From NCBI GenBank assembly GCA_021774055.1, contig JAJFJL010000123.1:1-48656 (forward strand): 48,656 bases of DNA, written 5' to 3'. Shown one piece after another: positions 1 to 9,399 of the stretch (position 1 is its first letter; the number at the start of each line of letters is the position of its first letter). The position numbers and the translations under genes are program-made. A model generated the notes under the pieces. It was not told the DNA's origin, did not search any database, and saw only the letters and a program-made list of their open reading frames with translations. The DNA is from Nitrosomonas sp. (GTDB lineage Bacteria > Pseudomonadota > Gammaproteobacteria > Burkholderiales > Nitrosomonadaceae).

Positions 1-1
1 A

Positions 2-133
2 TCAGAGATCATCAATAATTGTTATGAACTTAAGCGAGATTTGTTTAATAGCGTTATTACTGGATTTATTCAGCGCACTATGCCAGAGATTAAAAATCTT
101 GATCCAATATTTATACCTGTTGTCAATGCGTAA
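2..133 (+). CDS. 3' end of a putative transposase (partial, runs off left edge)
   Basis: Open frame 2 from the window edge: ...CYELKRDLFNSVITGFIQRTMPEIKNLDPIFIPVVNA*. The stop codon lies inside the sequence gtcaatgcgtaagtcct, which is a terminal inverted repeat used again at 29878-30010. Family not assigned. Confidence 0.45.
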   Translation, partial: SEIINNCYELKRDLFNSVITGFIQRTMPEIKNLDPIFIPVVNA

Positions 134-137
134 GTCC
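119..137. mobile_element. Right terminal inverted repeat of an IS-like element
   Basis: ttgtcaatgcgtaagtcct is the exact reverse complement of aggacttacgcattgacaa, the left TIR of the element at 29878-30010. Confidence 0.6.
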
Positions 138-182
138 TAAAAAACATAGAGATTGCATTAGAGCAATCTAGATTAGCTAGAG

Positions 183-407
183 TCAACCGAATTCAATCTG
201 CGACTGTTTTATACGAATATCAGAACCTGATTCTAGCTCCAGAACATAAACAGGATCTTCACTCAACTCTTCAACACTTATCAACGAACCAGTCTGTCCT
301 TTATCTTCTCCGGTTACTATTTTGACATAGTCATTATGTTCAAAGTGCAGGCCTCCAATTGTATTGTGTGCTAGGAAATCATTATGCTGATTAAAAGTTG
401 GTTTCAT
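183..407 (-). CDS. Small KOW-motif-like protein (74 aa)
   Basis: ORF with DYVKIVTGEDKGQTGSLISVEEL, resembling the KOW motif (V.I..G..KG..G.V). Confidence 0.5.
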   Translation of the reverse strand: MKPTFNQHNDFLAHNTIGGLHFEHNDYVKIVTGEDKGQTGSLISVEELSEDPVYVLELESGSDIRIKQSQIEFG

Positions 408-687
408 GATTTTTAATGCCTAGGTTAGTGGAAATTTTTAGTGTGATTGATAGCGGAGCAGGTATGTTATCGAGTAAATTCTCAGCATGCATGGTAGGGT
501 GCAATAACCGTAGGGCATTGAGCCATTTACGTGAGTATATTAATAATATTACAATAACTGAAAACATATAAAGCTGTTGCCGCTTTATAACTAATTGTTT
601 ATTTTAATAAATTAATGATGCAATAGAAAATCTATCAATCGTTGTATTATGCGCAAGGATTGCAAACTCTAATATCTGACACCCTTT

Positions 688-724
688 TCATATATATGTG
701 CGATTAATTGTAGGATTTAGGTTT
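688..724. repeat. Decayed right end of family C palindromic element
   Basis: catatatatgtgcgattaattgtaggatttaggttta aligns with cattatatgcacgattacctgcaggatctaggtta at the right end of the copy at 44009-44173. Confidence 0.4.
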
Positions 725-734
725 AAATTAAATT

Positions 735-1409
735 TTAACTTTCAAAAGCCAACTGATGAGCAAATACTTGTTGCCAGTCGTGGTTGAACTGTTCAACTGC
801 AATAGGTACAGCAGGGTGAGTGAACATTTGTTCCATAATCTCTATTGATAATGTTATGGCTCCAACACCTGTTTGTAAAACATCTAACACTTGACGGGTA
901 TTTTTAAAGCTTGCGGGTAATACACAACAAGATAACCTTTGTTGTATTAATAACTGTTGTAATTCAGCCACCACAGCAACGCCATTTTGACCTAAAGCAT
1001 CAATTCGGTTTACATAAGGGGCTAGATAATCTGCTCCAGCCATTGCCGCGAAGAATCCTTGTTGAACACTGTAAATTGCTGTAGCAAGTAATGGAATATC
1101 CTCTTGATGGAGCTGTTTAATGGCTGCAATACCTATTTCTGTTGCAGGAATTTTTACAACCACATCATAAGGTAACGCTGCAATTTGACGTGCCTCCTTG
1201 ATTATTTCATCCAGAGTTTGACTAACTACTTGAACATGAAAACGGGCTTTCGCTCCAATGATGGGAGCTAATTGATTCAATAATGACTTTACCCCTTGTT
1301 TTGATTTTGCCAAAATACTGGGGTTTGTGGTCACCCCTTTAATTGGCAAACAGTGTTGAAAACGTGCCACTTGTTTAACATCTGCAGTATCTAAATATAG
1401 CTCTAACAT
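735..1409 (-). CDS. fsa: Fructose-6-phosphate aldolase / transaldolase-like
   Basis: MLELYLDTADVKQV...GVTTNPSILAKS, VVKIPAT..G, LLATAIYS..QG, APYVNRID; typical of the small transaldolase/FSA family. Confidence 0.85.
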   Translation of the reverse strand: MLELYLDTADVKQVARFQHCLPIKGVTTNPSILAKSKQGVKSLLNQLAPIIGAKARFHVQVVSQTLDEIIKEARQIAALPYDVVVKIPATEIGIAAIKQLHQEDIPLLATAIYSVQQGFFAAMAGADYLAPYVNRIDALGQNGVAVVAELQQLLIQQRLSCCVLPASFKNTRQVLDVLQTGVGAITLSIEIMEQMFTHPAVPIAVEQFNHDWQQVFAHQLAFES

Positions 1410-1744
1410 AGCTTGTCCTCAATAAATATCCGTGTAACACCCTTATAAGCATTATTTAATACTTCCTGAGTTTACTCATTTTTGGTGCACTTAAACGTGC
1501 CATGTTTCAATATCAGTGAAAAATAGCCATAAGGATTGTAAGTTAAGCTGTGTTTTTCACTCATTTCTTTAAACAGCTTGGAAGCCAGACCACTGCCGTC
1601 AAGAATACAGGTAAAGGGTCAGTTAATTTTAACTTTACAACTTTTCTATCAGTAAGTTAGCTGCAATGTGAGCATTTTGTTCCCTATTTTTTATATAAAA
1701 GATCATATCTAGGACATTTTGTTGTAGCAATATACTCTGGAACG

Positions 1745-1910
1745 ATATACTTCGCGCGGTCATGATTTCAGTTTTCTAGTGGATAATTTTTGTCAATATC
1801 AGCGTTACTGAAACAGTTACATAGCGAGCTATGCACTGGTTTCATTACTTTTCTTTTGACGAAAATTATTACCCCATAAAATCCGGCGACTGTAGTCACG
1901 TAAAGTATAT
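1745..1910. repeat. Family D imperfect palindromic element (copy D1)
   Basis: Outer ends atatactt/aagtatat, arms ggataatttttgtcaa / gacgaaaattattacc, apex acagttACATAGCgaGCTATGcactggttt. Confidence 0.55.
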
Positions 1911-1978
1911 AATATGCGACAAACTGTTGTGCGGGATGTGCATGATTTAGATGTTAAATAGTTTAAAGGGTTTATGGT

Positions 1979-3790
1979 ATGCAGAATGACGTATCTAGCG
2001 ATGATGACCGTACGGTTCTTTCACAGAAGACAGATACGACACCTCCTCGACTTCCAGACGAAGACGATGATCGTACGATTCTTTCGCAAGAAACTGATAA
2101 GAAACCGCCGTCACTGCCAGCCAAACGACCAAGTTTAATTCCAGCAGGTGATGACGTGCTGCCGATTGGAACAATGTTGGAAGAATTTGAAATTACTGGA
2201 ATCATTGGTCGAGGTGGGTTTGGCATTGTTTATGATACTACTGATCATTTATTACAACGTCGAGTTGCTCTAAAAGAGTATATGCCTTCCGCACTTGCAA
2301 TTAGAGATAGTAATAAAAGAATAATTGTAAAATCAGAGAAACATAGTGAAGTATTTCAAATAGGGCTACGTAGTTTTATCAACGAAGCTCGTTTGCTAGC
2401 AAATTTTGATAACCCTGCTTTAGTTAAAGTTCATCGCTTTTGGGAGGATAACGGTACTGCCTATATGGCGATGCAGTATTGCGAAGGAGTTACCTTAAAA
2501 GAAACACTAACTGACATGGGCCAACCACCTGACGAAAAATGGCTGAAAAATTTGTTGTCTCCATTGCTTGATGCTTTAGGTGTTATCCATAAGGATCAAT
2601 GTTTTCATCGTGATATTGCACCAGATAATATATTAATCTTGCCAGATGGCAGACCTGTACTACTTGACTTTGGTGCGGCACGTCGTGTGGTCAGTAATAT
2701 GGATCAAATTCTTACTGTAATTTTAAAGCCTGGTTATGCGCCATTTGAGCAATACGGGGAAATCGCAACTTTAAAACAAGGTCCTTGGACAGACATTTAT
2801 GCACTTGCTGCGGTAGCCTACTTTGCCATCACCGGCAAACCACCTATCGCATCGGTTAGTCGTGTGGTTTCTGATACACTCGTGCCTATCAGTGAAGTAG
2901 CTGCAGGTCAATATAGTGCCAATTTTTTAAAGGCGATTGATCAAGCACTTGCTGTTAAACCAGGAGATCGCCCACAAAATGTTGATGAATTACGTCATCT
3001 TCTTGAACTAGAAAAAATACAATTACAGCATCAAGATGAAACTCTGATAGAGACACAACTTCTGGTAGAAAATGATGATAAAAATAACAAACCATCAAGT
3101 AATGTACCCTACATAGCGATCATCAGTATTGTATTGATTGCTGCCGTTGGTGTAGGTGTTTATATGATGATGAACGAGCCTGCGCCGGTTCCCGCAGTTT
3201 CAACTCCAGCTTCAGTTCCAACTCAAGCACCAGTCTTAAGCCAAGCTCAAGCAAAGAAAAAAGCATTTGATCCTATTACAGTACTGGATGAAATATTTGA
3301 TGAGCGTGACCGTGATCATGCAGTAACTATATCGGTTGAAAAAGCCCAAGTTCGGATTGGTAAAGACCGACTATATTTTGAAATTCGTTCTGCAAAGTCT
3401 GGTTATGTTTATCTTCTTATGGTTGGCACTAATCACTCTGATTTTTTTAAGCTGTTTCCAAACAGCTTGGATGAAGATAATTATATTAAAGCTGGCAAAC
3501 AATTCAATTTGCCACGCCCTGAATGGCGATTAGGTGCTGAAGGTCCACCAGGGGTTAATAATTTTATTGTTATTGTCTCAAGTCATCCACGCGATTTTAG
3601 TGCAGCCGGGATTAAATCTTTTGGGCCATTCGCAAAATTTCCATTTGAATCGTCAGCTCAACTGTATCTTTCTGATACTGGAGTTACTTCTTTATTTGCA
3701 GGAAAAACAGTCTGCCCTGAGATATTAGGTGAAAATTGTGACAAGTCTTATGGTGCAGCTGTATTTTCTATCGAAGAAATTGAGCCGTGA
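1979..3790 (+). CDS. Transmembrane serine/threonine protein kinase with DUF4384-like C-terminal domain
   Basis: GRGGFGIVY, VALKEYMP, CFHRDIAPDNILI, LLDFGAARRV; one TM segment (IAIISIVLIAAVGVGVYMMM); C-terminal YVYLLMVGTNHSDFFKLFPN. Confidence 0.88.
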   Translation: MQNDVSSDDDRTVLSQKTDTTPPRLPDEDDDRTILSQETDKKPPSLPAKRPSLIPAGDDVLPIGTMLEEFEITGIIGRGGFGIVYDTTDHLLQRRVALKEYMPSALAIRDSNKRIIVKSEKHSEVFQIGLRSFINEARLLANFDNPALVKVHRFWEDNGTAYMAMQYCEGVTLKETLTDMGQPPDEKWLKNLLSPLLDALGVIHKDQCFHRDIAPDNILILPDGRPVLLDFGAARRVVSNMDQILTVILKPGYAPFEQYGEIATLKQGPWTDIYALAAVAYFAITGKPPIASVSRVVSDTLVPISEVAAGQYSANFLKAIDQALAVKPGDRPQNVDELRHLLELEKIQLQHQDETLIETQLLVENDDKNNKPSSNVPYIAIISIVLIAAVGVGVYMMMNEPAPVPAVSTPASVPTQAPVLSQAQAKKKAFDPITVLDEIFDERDRDHAVTISVEKAQVRIGKDRLYFEIRSAKSGYVYLLMVGTNHSDFFKLFPNSLDEDNYIKAGKQFNLPRPEWRLGAEGPPGVNNFIVIVSSHPRDFSAAGIKSFGPFAKFPFESSAQLYLSDTGVTSLFAGKTVCPEILGENCDKSYGAAVFSIEEIEP

Positions 3791-3919
3791 TAGAAAATAG
3801 CTAAGAAAGGGAGTGGGTAATTAATTATGTGTACTTTGTGGTGTAGCAATCAATGTACAGTAAGTAGTGCATCAATTGCTACAATCTAGAACCCCAGGAA
3901 GGAAGAATAAATGTTTCCT

Positions 3920-4468
3920 TTAATCAACCTTTCTGACGATTGTTACACGTCTATTTTCTGGTGCGGTACGGTTATCAGAATTTAACAGCTCACGAGACCC
4001 TTTGCCAACGGCTGTTAAACGACTAGCACTAATCTGATAGTTCCACACAAGATAGTTTAAAACAGCTTCTGCTCGCGCTTTAGAAAGCTGTTGATTTAGG
4101 CTCTCTCCACCACGAGGATCCGTATGTCCTTCTATCGCAAAATTGAAGTCTGCTAGGCTATCCATTTTAAGGGCTCGCCCTAAAACATCAAGTTGTTGCA
4201 TTGCGTTAGCTGTTAGCTCAGCAGAATTAGTCCCAAATGTAATCAACATTGATGCGCTGGTACTAACTGGTTCTGCTTGAGCCGTATCTTCAGCATCTGC
4301 ACTAAATACTTTAATGCTTCTAGTGCGAATACTACGCTCAGGGGCAAGTGCTTCAATTAGTGCCGCCTCTGTTACTTCATCTCCTTCAAGTACTTTCGTG
4401 ATTTGTGCTGATGCAGGTAATATCATCAAACTAAATGCTATTAAAATAAATATAAGTTTAATTTTCAT
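3920..4468 (-). CDS. OmpA family protein
   Basis: Signal peptide plus OmpA C-terminal domain: FAIEGHTDPRGGESLNQQLSKARAEAVLNYL...RLTAVGKGSRELL...ENRRVTIV. Confidence 0.85.
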   Translation of the reverse strand: MKIKLIFILIAFSLMILPASAQITKVLEGDEVTEAALIEALAPERSIRTRSIKVFSADAEDTAQAEPVSTSASMLITFGTNSAELTANAMQQLDVLGRALKMDSLADFNFAIEGHTDPRGGESLNQQLSKARAEAVLNYLVWNYQISASRLTAVGKGSRELLNSDNRTAPENRRVTIVRKVD

Positions 4469-4495
4469 GACACCCTCCTATAATGTAATTAAGAA

Positions 4496-5248
4496 TTATT
4501 TTGCCTGAGTTGAATCTTTACACCATATAGCAATGGCAGAATAGTTGTCTTGATGTTTGTGTCCACGTGCGAGAACTTGTTGTTCCAATACTGCCAACCA
4601 TGCAGATGCAGATGTTGCATTGCTAACTAACTGTTCCATCTCATTTTCTTCTACATATTCCCATAGTCCATCTGAACATAGTAAAAAAACATCGTTATCT
4701 TGCAGAGGCTGTGCTGTTGCAATGATGTCTGCCTCAAATTGTTCATTATTACCAAGTGCATCATATAGTTGATTACGAGTTGGTGAAGACCGTATCTCTT
4801 CAGCTTTTAAATAACCAGCATCAACCATACGCTGTGAAACACTATGATCACGTGTTTGAGATATAATTTTACCTTGCTGAAAATAATATAATCGAGAATC
4901 ACCGACATGCCCCCAGAATGCCAAGTTGCTAACAGTATCAATTGTTAGTATTACGGCAGTAGCACGCATTTGTTGAAGCTTTTCATTAGCTTCTTGCTCA
5001 CGTGTAATTGAGCTGTTTCCAATATGTAATAAAGATTCGATTGTTTTTGCATTACAATTTGGCTCTGTTTGAAATTGATCAAGTACATGTTTTAATACCA
5101 GCTTGGATGCGATGTCACCACCATAATGCCCACCTAAGCCATCAGATAAAACACAACAACAGGCTTCTGAATTAGACCAGTAATCACAAGCATCTTCATT
5201 CACCTTGCGCCCACCTGCTTTCGATAATTTAGCTATTTCAAGATACAT
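4496..5248 (-). CDS. PP2C-family serine/threonine protein phosphatase
   Basis: NEDACDYW...CCVLSDGLGGHYGGDIAS...FWGHVGDSRLYYFQQGKI...RDHSVSQRMV...LLCSDGLWEYV. Confidence 0.9.
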   Translation of the reverse strand: MYLEIAKLSKAGGRKVNEDACDYWSNSEACCCVLSDGLGGHYGGDIASKLVLKHVLDQFQTEPNCNAKTIESLLHIGNSSITREQEANEKLQQMRATAVILTIDTVSNLAFWGHVGDSRLYYFQQGKIISQTRDHSVSQRMVDAGYLKAEEIRSSPTRNQLYDALGNNEQFEADIIATAQPLQDNDVFLLCSDGLWEYVEENEMEQLVSNATSASAWLAVLEQQVLARGHKHQDNYSAIAIWCKDSTQAK

Positions 5249-5355
5249 AATAAGTAAAATTAATATAAATTAGTTGATAGTCGGAAGTCATAAATTGCAA
5301 AATGAATGTTGCATACAGTTCGAATCAAAAGTATAGGAACAAAGCCTAATGCTAC

Positions 5356-5460
5356 ACTTTATTCTTTGGGAATATCAATAAGTATTTCACGCAGAATAAA
5401 ATTAACTCTATGAAACAATTTGTTACACATTATATGCGCGGTCACTTGCAGGATCTAGGT
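5356..5460. repeat. Family C palindromic element, left-truncated copy
   Basis: ttattctttgggaatatcaataagtatttcacgcagaataa...caatttgttacacattatatgcgcggtcacttgcaggatctaggt, near-identical to the right two-thirds of the copy at 44009-44173. Confidence 0.75.
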
Positions 5461-5727
5461 ATTATCCTAATTCAAAAACATAAGGAAGCATAACCTACGA
5501 CCGAAGTAATGATTAAAATGGCATCTTCGGTGTATTGAAAACTTCGTGCCATAAGTTTCAACATATACACCTTATCTGCATAATATCATATACATTTAAA
5601 CAGCTTATAGTGAAATTTATAGTCTGATTAAAATGTAAAATCTTAGCGTTAGCCTAAAACCTAGGTAATTACGAAGTGGGCATACATATGATATACGGGG
5701 CACTACTAAACAAATGAACCAATTTAC

Positions 5728-7263
5728 ATGAGTCTATTTAAAAACCTTGCTGCTGTTAGCAGTATGACATTTATATCACGAATTCTTGGTTTTTTACGAG
5801 ATGTGCTAATCGCTAGAACTTTTGGTGCAGGTATGGCAACAGATGCTTTTTTTGTTGCTTTTAGAATACCTAATTTATTACGTCGATTATTTGCAGAAGG
5901 TGCTTTTTCTATTGCTTTTGTTCCAATCCTTGCAGAATATAAAAATAATAAAACAGCAGAAGAAACGCGCAGCTTAATTGATCATGTTACTCAATTATTA
6001 GCTATAGCATTATTTGTAGTGACACTGGTAGGTATTGTAGCTGCGCCTTTGATTATTTATGCCAGCGCACCTGGTTTTTCAGCTAACCCGGAGAAATTTG
6101 CTCTAACAGCTGAATTATTACAGATTACCTTTCCTTATATCTTCTTTATTTCACTTGTATCACTGGCCGGTGGTATTTTAAATACATATGGGAAGTTTTT
6201 TGTCCCTGCATTAACGCCAGCGTTATTAAATTTATCTTTTATTGCTTGTGCTTTGTGGCTGGCGCCGTTATTAGATCCGCCGATTTTAGCCTTGGCATGG
6301 GCGGTATTTATTGGTGGTGTGTTGCAACTTGCGTTTCAAGTTCCTTTTCTTATTCGTATCAAAAGATTTCCACGGTTACGTTTTCGATCAGAAGATCAAG
6401 GCGCTTGGCGTGTTCTTAAACAAATGGGACCGGCTGTATTTGGTGTGTCTGTTGGTCAAATCAGCATGTTAATTAACACTATCTTTGCCTCATTATTGGT
6501 TAGTGGTAGTGTGTCATGGCTTTATTATGCAGATCGTCTAATGGAATTCCCTGCAGGTCTACTAGGTGTTGCTTTAGGAACAGTGTTATTACCTTCTCTA
6601 GCACGCCACTATTCCAGCCATAGCACTGCTAAATACTCGCAATTATTAGACTGGGGCTTACGTCTGACAATATTGCTGACACTCCCAGCTGCATTAGCCT
6701 TAGCCTTGTTAGCAACACCACTAATCACAACTTTATTTCATTATGGTGAATTTACAGCTAATGATGTATGGATGACACGTGATGCATTAATTTCATACAG
6801 TGTTGGGTTGTTGGGATTAATTTTAGTAAAAGTATTGGCGCCAGGTTTTTATGCCAGACAGAATATTAAAACTCCCGTAAGAATTGCAGTAGTTACGCTT
6901 GTCGCGACACAATTAATGAATCTTGCTTTCATCATACCGTTGCAACATGCTGGGCTAGCATTAGCAATTGGCTTGGGGGCTTGCATAAATGCAGGATTGC
7001 TTTATTACAAACTACGTAGCCATAAGATTTATCAACCACAGCCAGGGTGGCTAGTTTTTTTTATGAAAATATTAATCGCATTAGCTGTAATGGGAACAAC
7101 CTTATGGTTTATTAGTGGTAGTGACATTTCCTGGCTAGCCGATTCTGCCTCTAATCGTGCACTTCAATTAACCAAAGTGATTATCATCGGGGCTGCCAGT
7201 TATTTTATTGCGCTATGGGTGCTTGGTTTTCGTTTACAAGACTTTACCCTGCAACCTGACTAG
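5728..7263 (+). CDS. murJ: Lipid II flippase MurJ
   Basis: Polytopic protein with SRILGFLRDVLIARTFGAGMATDAFFVAFRIPNLLRRLFAEGAFSIAFVP. Confidence 0.95.
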   Translation: MSLFKNLAAVSSMTFISRILGFLRDVLIARTFGAGMATDAFFVAFRIPNLLRRLFAEGAFSIAFVPILAEYKNNKTAEETRSLIDHVTQLLAIALFVVTLVGIVAAPLIIYASAPGFSANPEKFALTAELLQITFPYIFFISLVSLAGGILNTYGKFFVPALTPALLNLSFIACALWLAPLLDPPILALAWAVFIGGVLQLAFQVPFLIRIKRFPRLRFRSEDQGAWRVLKQMGPAVFGVSVGQISMLINTIFASLLVSGSVSWLYYADRLMEFPAGLLGVALGTVLLPSLARHYSSHSTAKYSQLLDWGLRLTILLTLPAALALALLATPLITTLFHYGEFTANDVWMTRDALISYSVGLLGLILVKVLAPGFYARQNIKTPVRIAVVTLVATQLMNLAFIIPLQHAGLALAIGLGACINAGLLYYKLRSHKIYQPQPGWLVFFMKILIALAVMGTTLWFISGSDISWLADSASNRALQLTKVIIIGAASYFIALWVLGFRLQDFTLQPD

Positions 7264-7426
7264 TGCCTTGCACGCTAAATAACCAGGAAAATATGGGGGA
7301 TGCAAAAATTGTCGAGAACAAGGCGAAGAAGCACCGGCATATTGAGCATACGGCAAGTTTCTTCAACGCAGTTATCGGCAATTTGTGCCACAGATTTTCC
7401 TGGTTATTTAGCGTGCAAGGTACTAG
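7260..7426. repeat. Family A MITE-like element (copy A1)
   Basis: 33-bp terminal inverted repeats (one mismatch): ctagtgccttgcacgctaaataaccaggaaaat ... attttcctggttatttagcgtgcaaggtactag. Second, inverted copy at 13281-13450. Confidence 0.85.
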
Positions 7427-7458
7427 CATAGAGACAAGACGAGGAACACCTTGTCCTT

Positions 7459-7618
7459 AGGAACGTGCATGAAATAAATTAGGCAACTAGCTTTGTATTT
7501 AAGCCCATCTTCTGCGTTGTGCAAACAGTTACATAGCCGTGCTATGCGCCTGTTTACACGCCTTGAATATGAACATAAATCCTGCGCTAGTTGCCTAATT
7601 TATTCCATGCACGTTCCT
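7459..7618. repeat. Family B MITE-like element (copy B1)
   Basis: Terminal inverted repeats aggaacgtgcatg(g)aataaattaggcaact ... agttgcctaatttattccatgcacgttcct; second copy at 43801-43986. Confidence 0.85.
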
Positions 7619-7620
7619 TA

Positions 7621-9108
7621 TTATTTTAACGAGTTAATAACTGATTTACGGATATCATATTCCTGTCCTTGATTGACAATTGTGAAATCTAAGTTATCTG
7701 GGTTTAAATAATTTAGCCCCTGTTCTTTTCCAGCGGCAAGAAAATCATTAATTGCTAGGCTATAAGTTTTATTAGCATCAATCTGGCTGCCATTAATACG
7801 CCAAGAACCATTATCATATCGAGTGTTAGCTGATTGTAGATAACCACCAGAACCTTTGTTTTTTAACCCCTGGTTAAGAACTTTTATCAACAAACTGCCT
7901 TTAATCTCGGCTAATTGAATATCGCCACCAAAAGGTAATACCCGGATAATATCGTAAACAGTTATTTTTCCTGCAGGTAAAATATCATCAATCCGAATTG
8001 AGCCACTGTTGTACAAAGAAAGTTCTGCTTCAGGGTATGGAGTCAACATGCTATTAGCGATCAATTCAGTTAAATTTGTTTGGCCATTTCGCACGCTTGA
8101 TTCCAAACCATCTAGTGCAACGCTAGTTGTGGTAATCACTTCTTCAGGTTGGAAGCCTTGTTTACGGAAAGCATCAAAAGCAATTGTTACCCATTGATCG
8201 ACAACTTTTTTTACCGCACTATCTTCAGCTAGTTTGTCATTAATAGGCACAAAAGTAGGTTTAATTTCTGTCTGGCCGGTTACTGGGTCATAATAAAGAT
8301 CAACAACATAAACTGAACGGACATTGGCATCCCCTTTAAGCAGCGGTGCAAAATTGCCACGCCAGCGTTGATAGTTAATATGTTCATGCCCTCCAAGCAA
8401 TAATCCAACCTGTGGATATTCTTGCAGTAAGGCAACATCATCTTTAATCGCTTGATGCGTTAAAGCGATAATAAAATCAGTCTTGTCTGCCAGCTGTGCT
8501 ACTTGTTCGCCAGCTGTAGCCAGCGGATCCGTGTAACGTACATAATCAGGTTTATTTACCGAAAGGGTTAATCCAAACATACCAAGATTAAATGTCTGTC
8601 CACTTTTTTTATCAACAATCGGAATAATAATATTTTCTTTAACACCAGTATGACGTTGCCCGTTAATATCAAATACATTACTGGAAACCCAAGTAAATTC
8701 AACTTCCTGCATACGTTGATTAAACTGTGCTTCCTTCAGGTCAAATTCATGATTCCCAAAAGTTGCATAATCTAATTTAAAATGATTCAGCACATCAACC
8801 ATTTGTCTGCCAGCTAAGCGGTCACCGTTATACTTTGCGGTGCCAATTGCCGAAGGGCTAAAAAGGTCACCACCAAGAGTTGTGATGGTATTAGGGTTAC
8901 GTGTTAACAATTGATTGCGTAATGTCGCTACCCGCGCAATCCCCCCTTCTTTGCCACCACTAACGGGGGTGATTTCATAAATATCATTGAAATGAATAAT
9001 CGTGACATGAATCCTAGCGTCATCTACAACTGGAATTGTAGTTGTAGAATATACGCTCAGTGAAACCATCAAACATAATGCCAACAGTAAGAAAATTAAT
9101 TTTTTCAT
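7621..9108 (-). CDS. Secreted bifunctional 5'-nucleotidase / 2',3'-cyclic phosphodiesterase (UshA/CpdB-like)
   Basis: Signal peptide; VTIIHFNDIYEITP, TLGGDLFSPSA, ATFGNHEFDL, LLLGGHEHINY; C-terminal 5'-nucleotidase domain. Confidence 0.85.
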   Translation of the reverse strand: MKKLIFLLLALCLMVSLSVYSTTTIPVVDDARIHVTIIHFNDIYEITPVSGGKEGGIARVATLRNQLLTRNPNTITTLGGDLFSPSAIGTAKYNGDRLAGRQMVDVLNHFKLDYATFGNHEFDLKEAQFNQRMQEVEFTWVSSNVFDINGQRHTGVKENIIIPIVDKKSGQTFNLGMFGLTLSVNKPDYVRYTDPLATAGEQVAQLADKTDFIIALTHQAIKDDVALLQEYPQVGLLLGGHEHINYQRWRGNFAPLLKGDANVRSVYVVDLYYDPVTGQTEIKPTFVPINDKLAEDSAVKKVVDQWVTIAFDAFRKQGFQPEEVITTTSVALDGLESSVRNGQTNLTELIANSMLTPYPEAELSLYNSGSIRIDDILPAGKITVYDIIRVLPFGGDIQLAEIKGSLLIKVLNQGLKNKGSGGYLQSANTRYDNGSWRINGSQIDANKTYSLAINDFLAAGKEQGLNYLNPDNLDFTIVNQGQEYDIRKSVINSLK

Positions 9109-9161
9109 GATATTTTCCTTTGGTTAAACGATTCTAGCTTAAATTTAGATTATTTATCCAT

Positions 9162-9233
9162 CGTCATTCCTGCATGTTTTTAGCTGTAATCCAAGCTGAT
9201 GTGGATTCCTACTAAAAACATGCAGGAATGACG
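9162..9233. repeat. Hairpin-forming intergenic repeat (CGTCATTCCTGCATG type)
   Basis: cgtcattcctgcatgtttttag ... ctaaaaacatgcaggaatgacg inverted repeat. Confidence 0.7.
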
Positions 9234-9399
9234 GGTGGTGTGTTTCATAACAGCTGTGTTTTGCACTGTTTCAATATAATATTTTGTTTTTTAAAAAATG
9301 TAAGTCGAATATTAATGGGTACCAATAATACCTATAGCGTAAAAACGCTGCCCATAAATGCTATTTCAGTTAAAATGCCAGGAAACCTAACCAACGGAA

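Noticed and set aside
3336-3728. Two plus-strand ORFs inside the kinase gene
   Set aside because: Out-of-frame overlaps with the well-supported kinase CDS.
5310-5335. acagttcgaatcaaaa as a possible tRNA T-arm
   Set aside because: No acceptor stem or cloverleaf can be built around it; no tRNA genes were found in the window.
7244-7460. ORFs 7244-7429 and 7263-7460
   Set aside because: Both run through the family A palindrome in mirrored translations (LNNQENL / LNNQENM); explained by the inverted repeat.
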